Made by a program: the position numbers and the translations under genes
Assembly (NCBI RefSeq): GCF_026339875.1
Contig: NZ_JAPEPZ010000001.1
Coordinates: 2,976,001-3,040,000, forward strand
DNA: 64,000 bases
Origin: Streptomyces sp. NBC_01571
GTDB taxonomy: Bacteria > Actinomycetota > Actinomycetes > Streptomycetales > Streptomycetaceae
Direction of reading: 5' to 3'
Shown: positions 10,275 to 18,632 of the stretch, one piece after another
How positions within the stretch are numbered: the first letter of the stretch is position 1
How the letters are laid out: the number at the start of each line of letters is the position of its first letter
The notes under the pieces: model-generated
What the model saw: only the letters and a program-made list of their open reading frames with translations
What the model was told of the DNA's origin: nothing
The model's database searches: none

Positions 10275-10720
10275 TCACTGTGCGGTTCACCGTCAGGCCC
10301 GGTCAGGGCGACCCCAGTGGCTTCGACCTGGGTGACATGTCCGTCGCCGGGGATCTGGGTACGGCCGACTCGGCGGGCCGTACCCCCGACCGGGGCATGA
10401 TGATCTACCTCTCGGTGACACAACTGCTGGACAGCCTCCCCGCGCTTCTCCGCGGCAGTGTCAGAACACTCGCCTTCACCGGTGTCGACACCTCGTTCGG
10501 CCTCTCCTTCCGACGCAACAAGGACGGAGTCTCCGTCTCCTCCGAGGACGGCGTCATCGCCCGCACGACGCCGGACGAACTCGCGTCGGCGGTTCTGGGC
10601 GCGGCCGAGGCGCTGGCCCTCACCCTGCCCACCGGGGATCCGGCCGCGTCCGACTACGCGGACGCCCTGGCGGCATTTCGTCCGCTCGTGTCACGGCGCG
10701 GTCCCGGCGGCGGTCATTGA
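10271..10720 (+). CDS. Candidate immunity protein for the RHS toxin
   Basis: A 149-residue protein that I do not recognise as a named family. It starts with GTG overlapping the toxin stop (GTGA), the classic toxin-immunity arrangement. It is acidic in parts, with a beta-rich N-terminus, a central VTQLLDSLPALLRG helix and a final Ala-rich helical segment. It has no signal peptide or membrane helix, so it should act in the cytoplasm, as needed against an incoming nuclease. The function is inferred from position. Confidence 0.65.
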   Translation: MITVRFTVRPGQGDPSGFDLGDMSVAGDLGTADSAGRTPDRGMMIYLSVTQLLDSLPALLRGSVRTLAFTGVDTSFGLSFRRNKDGVSVSSEDGVIARTTPDELASAVLGAAEALALTLPTGDPAASDYADALAAFRPLVSRRGPGGGH

Positions 10721-10739
10721 TGGGGAGGGAGACGAACCG

Positions 10740-11837
10740 TCACGGGCACCAGTCGCCGAGGTACACCTCGCGGGTCGCCGACTCGGCCTCCGAGCGGCTC
10801 AGTTGGGGCCGGTTCGGCGGGACACTGATCGCCGCTCCGGGTCCGGAGTTGCGGTACTCGGCGAACCGCTGGCTCTGCCACGGGTAGGTGTCCGACATGT
10901 TGGTGTAGGGCGCGACCGCGTCGATCCCGGCGGTGAGCCGGGTGTCGCGGACGGTGAGCATGGGCCGGGCGGTGGTGTCCGAGCTGGGCACCCAGGGGCG
11001 GGCCAGCTTGTAGTACGCGTCCGGGGCCTCGCTGCTGACCCGGCCGTGGGTGACCAGGTAGCCGCGCGGGTCGGCGCGCGCGGTGGAGGGGGCGAAGACG
11101 AAGCCGTACGGGGCCCCGGCCAGGTCCGTGCGGTTCAGGGCGCGGAAGTGGCAGCGCTCGAAGACGGCGGTCGCCCGGCCGAAGACGAAGTCCACGTCAC
11201 CCTCGACGTAGCAGCCGCGGTAGTACTGCCGGGCGAAGGTGCCGAGCGCCATGGAGTCGGCGTACAGCGTGTCCTGGTGGCCCAGGAACCGGCACCCCAC
11301 GAAGGCCGAGCGGTCGCCCTGCACCTTGATGGCGACCGCCTGGGTGCCGGTGATCCCGGGGTGGCCGGCGCGCAGCCAGTCGTTGGCGAAGGTGATCCGG
11401 CGGGCGGTGAAGCCGTCGGCCTGCACGGTCGTGGTGGCCGACCCGGTCGTGCCGTAGGTGCCGCCGCCGGGCTTCGGCGTGCCGGCCGCGTTGTCGTACA
11501 CGACGACGACGTCCCGCGGGTCCCCGGAGGCGCCGATCCAGGTCATCTCCGTACGGTCGGTGCCGACGGCCACGGTCTCGCGGTAGGTGCCCGGGGCGAC
11601 GACCAGCGTGTATCCGCTTCCGCTCGCCGCGTTCACGGCGGCCTGGACGGTGGTGTGGTCGCCGCGCCCGCCGGGATGCACGTACAGAGTGCGGGCGGTG
11701 AGGCGCGCGGAGGGCGAGCCGTAGCGTCCGAACGGTGACCGGTCGACCGCGCGGGCGGGTGCCGCGAGCGCCGGAGCCAGTACGGCTCCGATGCCCGCGG
11801 CGACGAACGTCCTTCTGCTGAACGGGGCTTCGGCCAT
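10740..11837 (-). CDS. Secreted pectin methylesterase (carbohydrate esterase family 8)
   Basis: A 365-residue pectinesterase. It starts with a twin-arginine signal (FSRRTFVAAGIGAV, then ALAAPARA), so it is probably exported folded by Tat. The right-handed beta-helix carries the family signatures: GTYRETV early, ATTTVQADGF, the QAVAIKVQGD stretch, GHQDTLYAD with the catalytic Asp, and the second signature GDVDFVFGRATAVFE, plus LARPW near the end. It removes methyl groups from homogalacturonan and so prepares pectin for the pectate lyase encoded 2 bases upstream. The ATG at 11837 is fixed by the Tat signal. The pair forms one transcription unit. Confidence 0.93.
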   Translation of the reverse strand: MAEAPFSRRTFVAAGIGAVLAPALAAPARAVDRSPFGRYGSPSARLTARTLYVHPGGRGDHTTVQAAVNAASGSGYTLVVAPGTYRETVAVGTDRTEMTWIGASGDPRDVVVVYDNAAGTPKPGGGTYGTTGSATTTVQADGFTARRITFANDWLRAGHPGITGTQAVAIKVQGDRSAFVGCRFLGHQDTLYADSMALGTFARQYYRGCYVEGDVDFVFGRATAVFERCHFRALNRTDLAGAPYGFVFAPSTARADPRGYLVTHGRVSSEAPDAYYKLARPWVPSSDTTARPMLTVRDTRLTAGIDAVAPYTNMSDTYPWQSQRFAEYRNSGPGAAISVPPNRPQLSRSEAESATREVYLGDWCP

Positions 11838-11839
11838 GG

Positions 11840-13156
11840 TCAGCAGACCTTGCCCGCGCCCGCGCGGTGGTCCACGATGCCCGGCACCGCACTCGGCGGA
11901 TCGACCCGGGTCCGCAGGGTCGGGGTCCAGCCGGCGCCGGACTGCAGCGTCTCGGACGGGATCCCCGCGTTGTGCACGGCGATCAGGTCCGTCGCCACCC
12001 CGTTGACGTAGTTGTCCGCGGCGGTGAGCGGCGCCTCCTTCCACTTCTTCAGGACGGTCGCCGCGCTGATCCCGCCCGGCAGGGTGAACGCGTTGTGCTC
12101 GGCGACGAGTTGGGACTCCATTCCGACGCCGTAGCTGTAGGAGAAGCCGGCGTCCGCGACGAAGTGGTTGTTGTACGAGTCGACCTGGCCGAAGCGGACG
12201 CGCGGCGCGCGCTCGACCAGGTTCGAGAAGAGGTTGTGGTGGAAGGTCACCTTGAGGTGGCCCCGGTCGACGGCGGCCGTGGAGGCGCTGTCGCTGTTGC
12301 CGACCAGGATCGTCTTGTCGTGGTCGGTGAACACGTTCCAGGAGGCGGTCACGTAGTCCGCGCCTTTGACGATGTCCAGCTCGCCGTCGTGCTGCTCGTA
12401 GATCCGGCCGAAGTACGAGGGCAGCGAGCTGTCGGGGTGGTCCCCGTCGGTGAAGGTGTCGTGGTCCAGCCAGACATGGGTGGACCCGTAGACCACCGCG
12501 CTGTCGTACTCGGAGTTCCAGTTGCCGACGGCCGTGTCGGTCGGGTCCCACTGCGGGAAACAGTCGAGCGGGCTCTCGAAGGTGAGGTTGCGGACGATGA
12601 CGTTCTCCACGGCCTCGATCTGGAGGCTGGCGCCCTTGAAGCCCGCGTTCCCGCCGATGCCGATGACGGTGGTGTTGGCGGGGATGTCCACCTTGATGGC
12701 GGTGGCCTGGCGGGCGGCGGAGGCGCGGCGAAGGCCTTCGGGACTGTCGTCGGGCTCGGCGTCCAGGTTGGTGCCGTAGCCCCAGTTCTCCGGCGCGTAC
12801 TTCCGCAGATAGGCGTCGAAGTCGTAGCCCGGCACGGCGAAGGAGTCGCAGCCCTCGGCGGCGGCGTCGATCGTGCCCTTCACCCTGATGATCTTCGGAG
12901 CGGTCGAGCCGTTCTTCAGCGCGGCCTTGAACTCGGTCCAGTTGGTGACGGTGTAGACGTGCGCGGCGTCGGCTGCCGTTCCTCCGGTGGTGCCGGTGGT
13001 GGCGGAACCCCAGCCGTCGCCGGCGGGGAGGGCCTGGCGGGCGGGGTCGCGCGGCCGCGTCTGGGCCTGGGCGGTGGTGCCGGTGGCGGCCAGGACCAGG
13101 GCGGTGCATCCGACCAGGGAAGCTATGGCGCGTGCATGACATCCACGGGTGTTCAT
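11840..13156 (-). CDS. Secreted pectate lyase (polysaccharide lyase family 1)
   Basis: A 438-residue protein with a Sec signal peptide (MNTRGCHARA, hydrophobic core, cleavage near AQAQ). It has the PL1 beta-helix signatures: TTVIGIGGNAGFKGASL, VIVRNLTF, and VWLDHDTFTDGDHPD with calcium-binding acidic residues, then VTFHHNLFSNLVERAPRVRFG, where the Arg of the RxPRVR motif is the catalytic base. It cleaves demethylated polygalacturonate by beta-elimination, giving unsaturated oligogalacturonides. An AAAGAGAGAG purine run precedes the ATG at 13156. It leads the pectin methylesterase gene, 2 bases apart. Confidence 0.94.
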   Translation of the reverse strand: MNTRGCHARAIASLVGCTALVLAATGTTAQAQTRPRDPARQALPAGDGWGSATTGTTGGTAADAAHVYTVTNWTEFKAALKNGSTAPKIIRVKGTIDAAAEGCDSFAVPGYDFDAYLRKYAPENWGYGTNLDAEPDDSPEGLRRASAARQATAIKVDIPANTTVIGIGGNAGFKGASLQIEAVENVIVRNLTFESPLDCFPQWDPTDTAVGNWNSEYDSAVVYGSTHVWLDHDTFTDGDHPDSSLPSYFGRIYEQHDGELDIVKGADYVTASWNVFTDHDKTILVGNSDSASTAAVDRGHLKVTFHHNLFSNLVERAPRVRFGQVDSYNNHFVADAGFSYSYGVGMESQLVAEHNAFTLPGGISAATVLKKWKEAPLTAADNYVNGVATDLIAVHNAGIPSETLQSGAGWTPTLRTRVDPPSAVPGIVDHRAGAGKVC

Positions 13157-13466
13157 GGTGCGGCTCTCTCTTTCCGGTGGGCCGGCGGCCCGATGGGCCA
13201 GTAGGGCGAGGGGGTCGGGGGAAGAGGTGGGGTCCGGGGGGGGAAGAGGTGGGGTGGGACGGGGTGGGACGGGGTGTGAGGCGGGACGGGTGGATGGGCC
13301 CCGCGCGGGGGAACCGCGCGGTCCGGCCGCGGCCGGTCCGCGGGCCACGGGGCACCCGTGCAGGGCGGTCCCGCGCCCCCGGACCGGCCGCGCACGGACC
13401 GGCCGGCGCGGCGAACCGGCACGGCGGACCGGCGGACCGGCGGACCGGCGGAGCGAACCGGCGGAG
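13157..13466. other. G-rich gene-free stretch upstream of the pectate lyase gene
   Basis: 310 bases without a gene. The plus strand is strongly G-rich, with repeated GGAAGAGGTGGGGT units near 13220-13255, repeated GGGACGGGGT near 13255-13275, and short GGCGGACC repeats near 13421-13460. These could form G-quadruplexes. It must also hold the pectate lyase promoter, but no clear -10/-35 pair was found. Confidence 0.5.
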
Positions 13467-14804
13467 CTAGTGATTCGCCTTCCAGTCCGCCTGCGCCTTG
13501 TTGAGCTGGTCGGCCAGCGTGTCCAGGAAGTCCTTCGCGGTCATCTTCCCGAGCAGCAGCTTCTGGAAGTTGGGCTCGTTGTCGGCCTTGGAGATGGTGT
13601 TCCAGTCGGGCAGGTAGTACGGCAGCTGCACGATCTTGGTGTCGGCGCCGTTGAGTGCCTCCGCGGCGAGCCTGGTCGGCTCGGCCTGCTGGATCCAGGC
13701 GTCCTCGGCGGCGTCGGTGTTCGCCGGGACCTGGCCCGCGGACTCGTTGAACTTGGAGTTCTCCGCGGCCGAGACGGCGAACTCGATGAACTTCCAGGCC
13801 GCCGACTTGTTCTTGCTGGACTTGAACAGACTCAGCCCGTCGACCGGGTTGGACACCTGCACCCGGGTGCCGTTGTCCTGCGTGGGGTTCGGGATGCCCT
13901 TGAACTTCTCCGCGCCCAGCGCCTTCAGATGATCCTGGTACGAGCCGAGGTTGTGGCTCAGCATGCCGATGCTGCCGCTGTCCCACTGGGCGACCATCTT
14001 GGCGAAGTCGTTGTTGACGTCGGCGGACGGGGTGTCCTTCTTGTACAGGGCGATGTACTTCTCCAGGGCCGCCACGTTCTTCGGGTCGTTGACGGTGGTT
14101 TTGTCGCCGTTCCAGAACGAGGTGAGGCCCGTCTGGCCGTACACCGCGTCCAGGGCCGGCGCGATGGCGCCCTCGCCGCCGCGGATGGTGAAGCCGAACC
14201 GGTTCCTGCCCTTGTCGGTGAGCTTGTCGGCGGCCTCGTAGAACTTCGACCAGGTGGTCGGCGCGTCCAGGCCGGCCGCCTTGAAGAGGTCGGTGCGGTA
14301 CCACAGCGTGCCGTTGTTCGCGGAGGTCGGCACCTGGTAGAGCTTGCCCGCGCCGCCGGCGGCGCGGCTGACGTCGAGCAGGTTCTGGCTCAGCCTGCCG
14401 TTCAGCGGGCTCTTCTCCACGCGGCTGTCCAGTGGCTCCAGCGCTCCCTGGACCGCGACCTCGGCGAGCATCGCGGTGCCCACACCGCCGACGTCGGGCA
14501 GGCCGCCGCCCTGGATGGCGGTGTCGTACTTCGACTGGGCGCTCGCCGCGGGGATGCCGACGTAGTTGACCTTGATGTCCGGGTACTTCTTCTCGAAGTC
14601 CGCGATGATCTGCTTCCAGATGTCGGTGCGGACACCGCCGTTGTTGTCCCAGAAGGTGATCTCGCCCTTGCCCGAGCCCTCGTCGCCCTTGTCCCCGGCC
14701 GCTCCGCTGCCGTTGTCGCCGCAGGCGGTGGCGGTGAGCGCGAGCACGGAACCCAGGGCGACGGCCAGCGCGGAACGCCTGGTTCTGTGGTTGCTGATCT
14801 TCAT
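13467..14804 (-). CDS. Sugar ABC transporter substrate-binding lipoprotein (CUT1 family)
   Basis: A 445-residue lipoprotein with lipobox TATAC (Cys28), followed by the type of mature domain seen in CUT1 oligosaccharide-binding proteins: GEITFWDNNGG, then FEKKYPDIKVNYV, GTLWYRTDLFKAAGLD and AAWKFIEFAVS. It captures a sugar or oligosaccharide outside the membrane and delivers it to the permeases at 18629-20463. No ATPase gene is present, so the shared multiple-sugar ATPase MsiK of Streptomyces is the likely motor. The start at 14804 was chosen for its purine-rich ribosome site and because the signal peptide begins there. Its leader contains an AGCGCT-centred operator, as does that of the permease operon. 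Confidence 0.9.
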   Translation of the reverse strand: MKISNHRTRRSALAVALGSVLALTATACGDNGSGAAGDKGDEGSGKGEITFWDNNGGVRTDIWKQIIADFEKKYPDIKVNYVGIPAASAQSKYDTAIQGGGLPDVGGVGTAMLAEVAVQGALEPLDSRVEKSPLNGRLSQNLLDVSRAAGGAGKLYQVPTSANNGTLWYRTDLFKAAGLDAPTTWSKFYEAADKLTDKGRNRFGFTIRGGEGAIAPALDAVYGQTGLTSFWNGDKTTVNDPKNVAALEKYIALYKKDTPSADVNNDFAKMVAQWDSGSIGMLSHNLGSYQDHLKALGAEKFKGIPNPTQDNGTRVQVSNPVDGLSLFKSSKNKSAAWKFIEFAVSAAENSKFNESAGQVPANTDAAEDAWIQQAEPTRLAAEALNGADTKIVQLPYYLPDWNTISKADNEPNFQKLLLGKMTAKDFLDTLADQLNKAQADWKANH

Positions 14805-14861
14805 TGGTCGGCTCTCTTCTTCTGGTTCCAACAGGGTTGCGGGGTCAGGTCGGTGATGGTC

Positions 14862-14884
14862 GGCCGGTGCCGGCGGCACCGGCC
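14862..14884 (-). terminator. GC hairpin in leader of the binding-protein gene
   Basis: A 10-bp perfect stem (14862-14871 with 14875-14884) and a 3-base loop between the GH43 stop and the binding-protein start. It may end part of the upstream operon transcript or stabilise the binding-protein mRNA. Confidence 0.55.
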
Positions 14885-14910
14885 CCGGACGTCCGGCACA
14901 CGATTTCGGA

Positions 14911-14918
14911 AAGCGCTT
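14911..14918. promoter_or_regulatory. LacI-family operator candidate (AGCGCT-centred)
   Basis: The palindrome AAGCGCTT, within GGAAAGCGCTTGCTCC, lies about 107 bases before the binding-protein start. Identical AAGCGCTT cores precede the permease operon (20518-20552). AGCGCT centres are established for Streptomyces LacI-type regulators such as CebR. The regulator itself is not in the window. Confidence 0.6.
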
Positions 14919-14977
14919 GCTCCGGAGATGCGGCACTGCGGCTCCCCTCAGGGCTCACGAATGGCGGTGGATGACCC

Positions 14978-16585
14978 TCAGGGGGTCGCGGTGATGCGGA
15001 ACTGCGTGAACGAGGCCACGCCGGCGTGGCCCGCGCCGGCGGGGGCGAGCGCGAACAGCCCGAGCAGGGCGCCGACCCAGCGCCAGGGGGTGGCCGCGAA
15101 GACTTGACCGGAGGACACCCGGCCGTCGCCGACGTCGTACGAGAAACGGCAGCGCGCCCCCGCGCCGGTCTCGATCCACAGCCGGGCCCGCCCCTCGGGC
15201 GCCTCCCGGGAGACGGCGGCGTCCCGTTCCCTCCCCCACGGCCCCGAAGTCGTGGCGGGCGCCCCCGTCCCGAGGGACTCGGCGAACCGGTGCACGAGCC
15301 GCACCGACCCGTCGGGGCCGCGCTGGAGCCCGATCCAGCTGAACGCGTCCCCGAGCACGGCGAGTCCCGCCCGCGCGCCGGGCTCCTCGCTGTCGAGCCG
15401 CAGCTCCACCTCGGTGGTGGCGGCGATCCCGGGCAGCCGCTGGGTGAGGACGTGCGGCAGCTTGCGCAGGTCGTGCGCGTCCGCCGTCCGTACACAGGTC
15501 AGCCGCAGCCCGTCCGAGGAGTGCTGGGTGGCCCAGCCGTCGTAAGGGTCCCCCCTGTTCGAGCGGAGCCGAGAACTTGATGGAGGGTTGGCGGTCCACT
15601 GCCACTGCCGCCCGAACCGGCCGCCCGGGAAGTCGTCGTCGGTGGCGGGCGCCGAGGGCGGCTGCCACGGCAGATCGGGCTTCCGGTGTACGGCGACGGG
15701 GGTGCCCTCGTCGCCGATCACCGGCCAGCCGTCCGGCCCGTCCCAGCGCATCGGCTGGAGGTGCACGACCCTCCCGTACGGACCGCGGTGCTGGAAGTGC
15801 GCGAACCAGTCCTCGCCGGCCGCCGTGCGCACCCAGCCGCCCTGGTGCGGGCCGTTGACCCCGGTCTCCCCCTGCTCCAGCACCACCCGCTCCTCGTACG
15901 GGCCGAAGAAGCCGCGCGAGCGGAAGGCGCCCTGCCAGCCGGTCTCCACTCCCCCGGCGGGCGCGAAGATCCAGAACCAGCCGTCGTGCCGGTAGGCCTT
16001 GGGCCCTTCGAGGGTGAACCAGCCGGGGATCCGGTCCGCGTCGATGATCACCTCGCCCTCGTCGAGCAGGCCGGTGCCGTCGGGACGCATCCGGTGCCCG
16101 GTGAGCCGGTTCTTCACGCCCGAACGGGATCCGGCCCACGCGTGCACGAGGTAGGCCTCGCCGGTCTCCTCGTCCCACAGCGGACAGGCGTCGATCAGCC
16201 CCTTGCCCTCCTTCACCAGGTGCGGCCGGGTCCAAGGGCCGCGGATCTCAGGGGCGTTGACCTGGAAGATGCCGTGATCGGGGTCGCCCCAGAAGATCCA
16301 GAAGCGGTCGTCGTGATGACGCAGGGACGGCGCCCACACCCCGCGGTCGTGCCGGGGCCTGCTGAACTCCTGCACCGGTTCGAGGCGTTGCAGGGCGTGG
16401 CCGACGAGCGTCCAGTTGACCAGGTCCCGGGAGTGCAGCAGCGGCAGGCCCGGCACCCGGCCGAAACTGGAGGCGGTGAGGTAGAAGTCGTCCCCGACAC
16501 GGAGCAGATCGGGGTCGGACCAGTCGGCGTCGAGAACGGGGTTGCGGTAGGTGCCGTCGTTCAGGTCGGCGGAGGGGAGGGCCAT
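14978..16585 (-). CDS. GH43-family glycosidase (xylosidase/arabinofuranosidase type)
   Basis: A 535-residue protein without a signal peptide, so it probably acts in the cytoplasm on imported oligosaccharides. The five-bladed beta-propeller of GH43 occupies about residues 10-320: RNPVLDADWSDPD carries the catalytic base Asp (about D24), GVWAPSLRHHDDRFWIFW follows, then GLIDACPLWDEETGEAYLV and FTLEGPKAY with the Glu acid. A C-terminal concanavalin-like domain (about 340-530, DDFPGGRFGRQWQW) matches the GH43 C2 domain. The ATG overlaps the stop of the PmoA gene by one base. It releases arabinose or xylose (or related) residues from plant cell wall fragments. Confidence 0.9.
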   Translation of the reverse strand: MALPSADLNDGTYRNPVLDADWSDPDLLRVGDDFYLTASSFGRVPGLPLLHSRDLVNWTLVGHALQRLEPVQEFSRPRHDRGVWAPSLRHHDDRFWIFWGDPDHGIFQVNAPEIRGPWTRPHLVKEGKGLIDACPLWDEETGEAYLVHAWAGSRSGVKNRLTGHRMRPDGTGLLDEGEVIIDADRIPGWFTLEGPKAYRHDGWFWIFAPAGGVETGWQGAFRSRGFFGPYEERVVLEQGETGVNGPHQGGWVRTAAGEDWFAHFQHRGPYGRVVHLQPMRWDGPDGWPVIGDEGTPVAVHRKPDLPWQPPSAPATDDDFPGGRFGRQWQWTANPPSSSRLRSNRGDPYDGWATQHSSDGLRLTCVRTADAHDLRKLPHVLTQRLPGIAATTEVELRLDSEEPGARAGLAVLGDAFSWIGLQRGPDGSVRLVHRFAESLGTGAPATTSGPWGRERDAAVSREAPEGRARLWIETGAGARCRFSYDVGDGRVSSGQVFAATPWRWVGALLGLFALAPAGAGHAGVASFTQFRITATP

Positions 16586-17439
16586 CAGGGGTTCACCGCC
16601 CCGCGGACGAGCGCGGCGGCCTCGCTCCGGTCGAGGATGCCGTCCGCGACGACGGTCACGACCCGGCGTACGACGGTGTCCTCCGCCCCGATGGGCAGCC
16701 GCTCGGTGTGCGCGAGGGAGGAACCGACGCCCGGATACTCGGTGGTGCGCACGAACCACGGGTCGAGGCGGGTCCGTTCGGTGGCCCCGGCGAAGACCAG
16801 GGTCCAGCGGGCACCCGCGAGCGCCAGCCAGTCGGCGCGGGCGCCGTGCACCGCCTCCTCGCCCTCGGTGTCGGCGGTGAACACGCGCGGCGCCCCGGAC
16901 TCCTTGCGGGCCCGCCAGAAGAAGCCGCCGTAGGCCGCGCCCGGCCGCCCGTTGGTGGCCGGGCTGCCGATGGAGAGGGCTTTCCCGGTCGTGTTCGTGA
17001 GCGCGAAGGTGAAGTCCAGCGCCCAGGCGGAGTCGGTGAGTCCGGTCGCGGTGACGGTGCGGCGCTCGCGCAGCAGCTCGCCGCCCGCGGCCACCCAGCG
17101 CAGCTCCTCCACGAAGCCGTCCGGGTCGCTCAGCTGGAAGCCGGAGTGCCGCTGGGCGCCGTGGCCGGCCGGCTCGGTGGGGCCCTGGTCGCGCACATAG
17201 GTGCGCCCGCCCCAGAAGTTGTGCCCCTCGACGTCGGGAACGGCGACACCGACGCCGAGGTGGTGGAGGTGGTCGGCGGGACTGAACTCGGTGACCGCCG
17301 TGCCCGCCAGGGTGGTGACCGGATGGAAGTACGGACGCGGGGCCAAGCGGGCGGGCAGCTCGGGGCGGGTGTGGTACCGGCCGACCGGGCGGCCCGCGAC
17401 CCGCAGGACCGGCGACTCGGGATGCGACGCGGTGTTCAT
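16585..17439 (-). CDS. PmoA family protein (DUF6807)
   Basis: A 284-residue protein of the DUF6807/PmoA type: PYFHPVTTLAGTAVTEFSPAD, then HHLGVGVAVPDVEGHNFWGG and GFFWRARKE. The fold is a beta-rich sandwich and the biochemical role is not established. Members are repeatedly found in sugar-utilisation operons with Gfo/Idh oxidoreductases and sugar transporters, exactly as here. Its ATG overlaps the stop of the oxidoreductase gene (ATGA), and its own stop overlaps the GH43 start, so all three are translated in step. Confidence 0.85.
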   Translation of the reverse strand: MNTASHPESPVLRVAGRPVGRYHTRPELPARLAPRPYFHPVTTLAGTAVTEFSPADHLHHLGVGVAVPDVEGHNFWGGRTYVRDQGPTEPAGHGAQRHSGFQLSDPDGFVEELRWVAAGGELLRERRTVTATGLTDSAWALDFTFALTNTTGKALSIGSPATNGRPGAAYGGFFWRARKESGAPRVFTADTEGEEAVHGARADWLALAGARWTLVFAGATERTRLDPWFVRTTEYPGVGSSLAHTERLPIGAEDTVVRRVVTVVADGILDRSEAAALVRGAVNP

Positions 17440-18632
17440 CCGGTGCTCACCTCGTTCGGGGCCGCCCAGGAGGCGCCCAGCTCGGAGTAGAGGGCGAGGC
17501 TGTCGGCCGCCGCCGCGACGAGTCCGTCGATGCCGCGCACGATCCGGCGGTTCTCCGCGGGGACCGTCTCCCAGGCGTCCGCGGGCAGCGCGACCGGGTC
17601 GGGCGCCCGCCGGATCGCCTCGACGACCTTCATGAAGGCGCCTGTCGACTCCGGAGTCACCAGCAGTTCGTCGCCGCCGGTCAGATGCGCGACCAGGTTC
17701 TCCAGCAGGTCCGCGCGGCCGTACTCGATCTCCTCCGGGCCGTGCCCGGACCGCTGCACGAGTACGCGGTCGAGCTTGTACCAGAAGGTGATCCGGCCCC
17801 CGCTGCCGTGCACCAGGACATACGGCTCGCCCGGCCGTTCGGCGCAGAGCGTGGCGGCGACGGCGACCCTGCCCCGGGGGGTGGTGACGCGTACGCAGGA
17901 GGTGTCGTCGGACTCGATGTCGTTGGCGCGCAGCAGCTCGGTCTCGATCGTGCCGACGTCCTCGGCGCGGCTGGCCCCGTGCAGCGCGAGGGCGGTGACG
18001 ACGGCGTGCGCGAGGGGGTTGGTGAGGGCCCCGTCGATCACGTCCACGCCGTTCAGGCGGCGCTTGCCCGCCCACGCCGCCCTGCGGTAATAGGCCTCGT
18101 CGCGTGCCCAGGCGCCCGCTCCGCCGATCCCGGTGACCGTGCCCAGTACACCCGACGCGATCATCTCCCGGATCGCCGGCAGGGCGTGCGAGCCCAGTGA
18201 CTGGAAGCCGATCTGGCAGGCGACCCCGGCCGCCGCGACCCCGTCGGCCAGCCGGCGGAACTCGGCGTACGAGGGCGCGGGGGGCTTCTCCAGCAGCAGG
18301 TGGACGCCCCTGCCCGCCGCGATGAGCGCCAGGTCGGTGTGGGTCGGGATGGGCGTGCAGATCACCGCGATCGCGGCGCCGGTGGAGTCGAGCAGGGCCC
18401 CGAAGTCGGCGGACTGCTCGGGAGGCCGTCCCCCGAAGTCCTCGAAGTCCTCGAACACCTCCGCGAGTTCGTCCGGCGTGAGGGCGTTCAGCTCGCAGAT
18501 GCCCGCCAGCCGTACGAGCCCCTTGTCCTGGAGCCGGCGGATGTTCCGCAGGTGCCAGCGGCCGTGGCCGCGCGCCCCCGCGAGGACGATCGGCAGCGGA
18601 AGTTCCCGGCCGGGCGTGTGCATCCCGCTCAT
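17436..18632 (-). CDS. Gfo/Idh/MocA-family NAD(P)-dependent oxidoreductase
   Basis: A 398-residue protein. The N-terminal Rossmann fold is marked by VLAGARGHGRWHLRNI and by ICTPIPTHTDLALIA. The EKPP motif that carries the conserved Lys is present (LLLEKPPAPS), followed by the C-terminal alpha/beta substrate domain. Family members oxidise or reduce sugars, sugar acids or inositols. Substrate is unknown, but its place between a sugar permease and a PmoA/GH43 pair points to a plant-derived monosaccharide or its acid. The ATG at 18632 overlaps the permease stop. A second Met four codons on is an alternative. Confidence 0.88.
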   Translation of the reverse strand: MSGMHTPGRELPLPIVLAGARGHGRWHLRNIRRLQDKGLVRLAGICELNALTPDELAEVFEDFEDFGGRPPEQSADFGALLDSTGAAIAVICTPIPTHTDLALIAAGRGVHLLLEKPPAPSYAEFRRLADGVAAAGVACQIGFQSLGSHALPAIREMIASGVLGTVTGIGGAGAWARDEAYYRRAAWAGKRRLNGVDVIDGALTNPLAHAVVTALALHGASRAEDVGTIETELLRANDIESDDTSCVRVTTPRGRVAVAATLCAERPGEPYVLVHGSGGRITFWYKLDRVLVQRSGHGPEEIEYGRADLLENLVAHLTGGDELLVTPESTGAFMKVVEAIRRAPDPVALPADAWETVPAENRRIVRGIDGLVAAAADSLALYSELGASWAAPNEVSTG

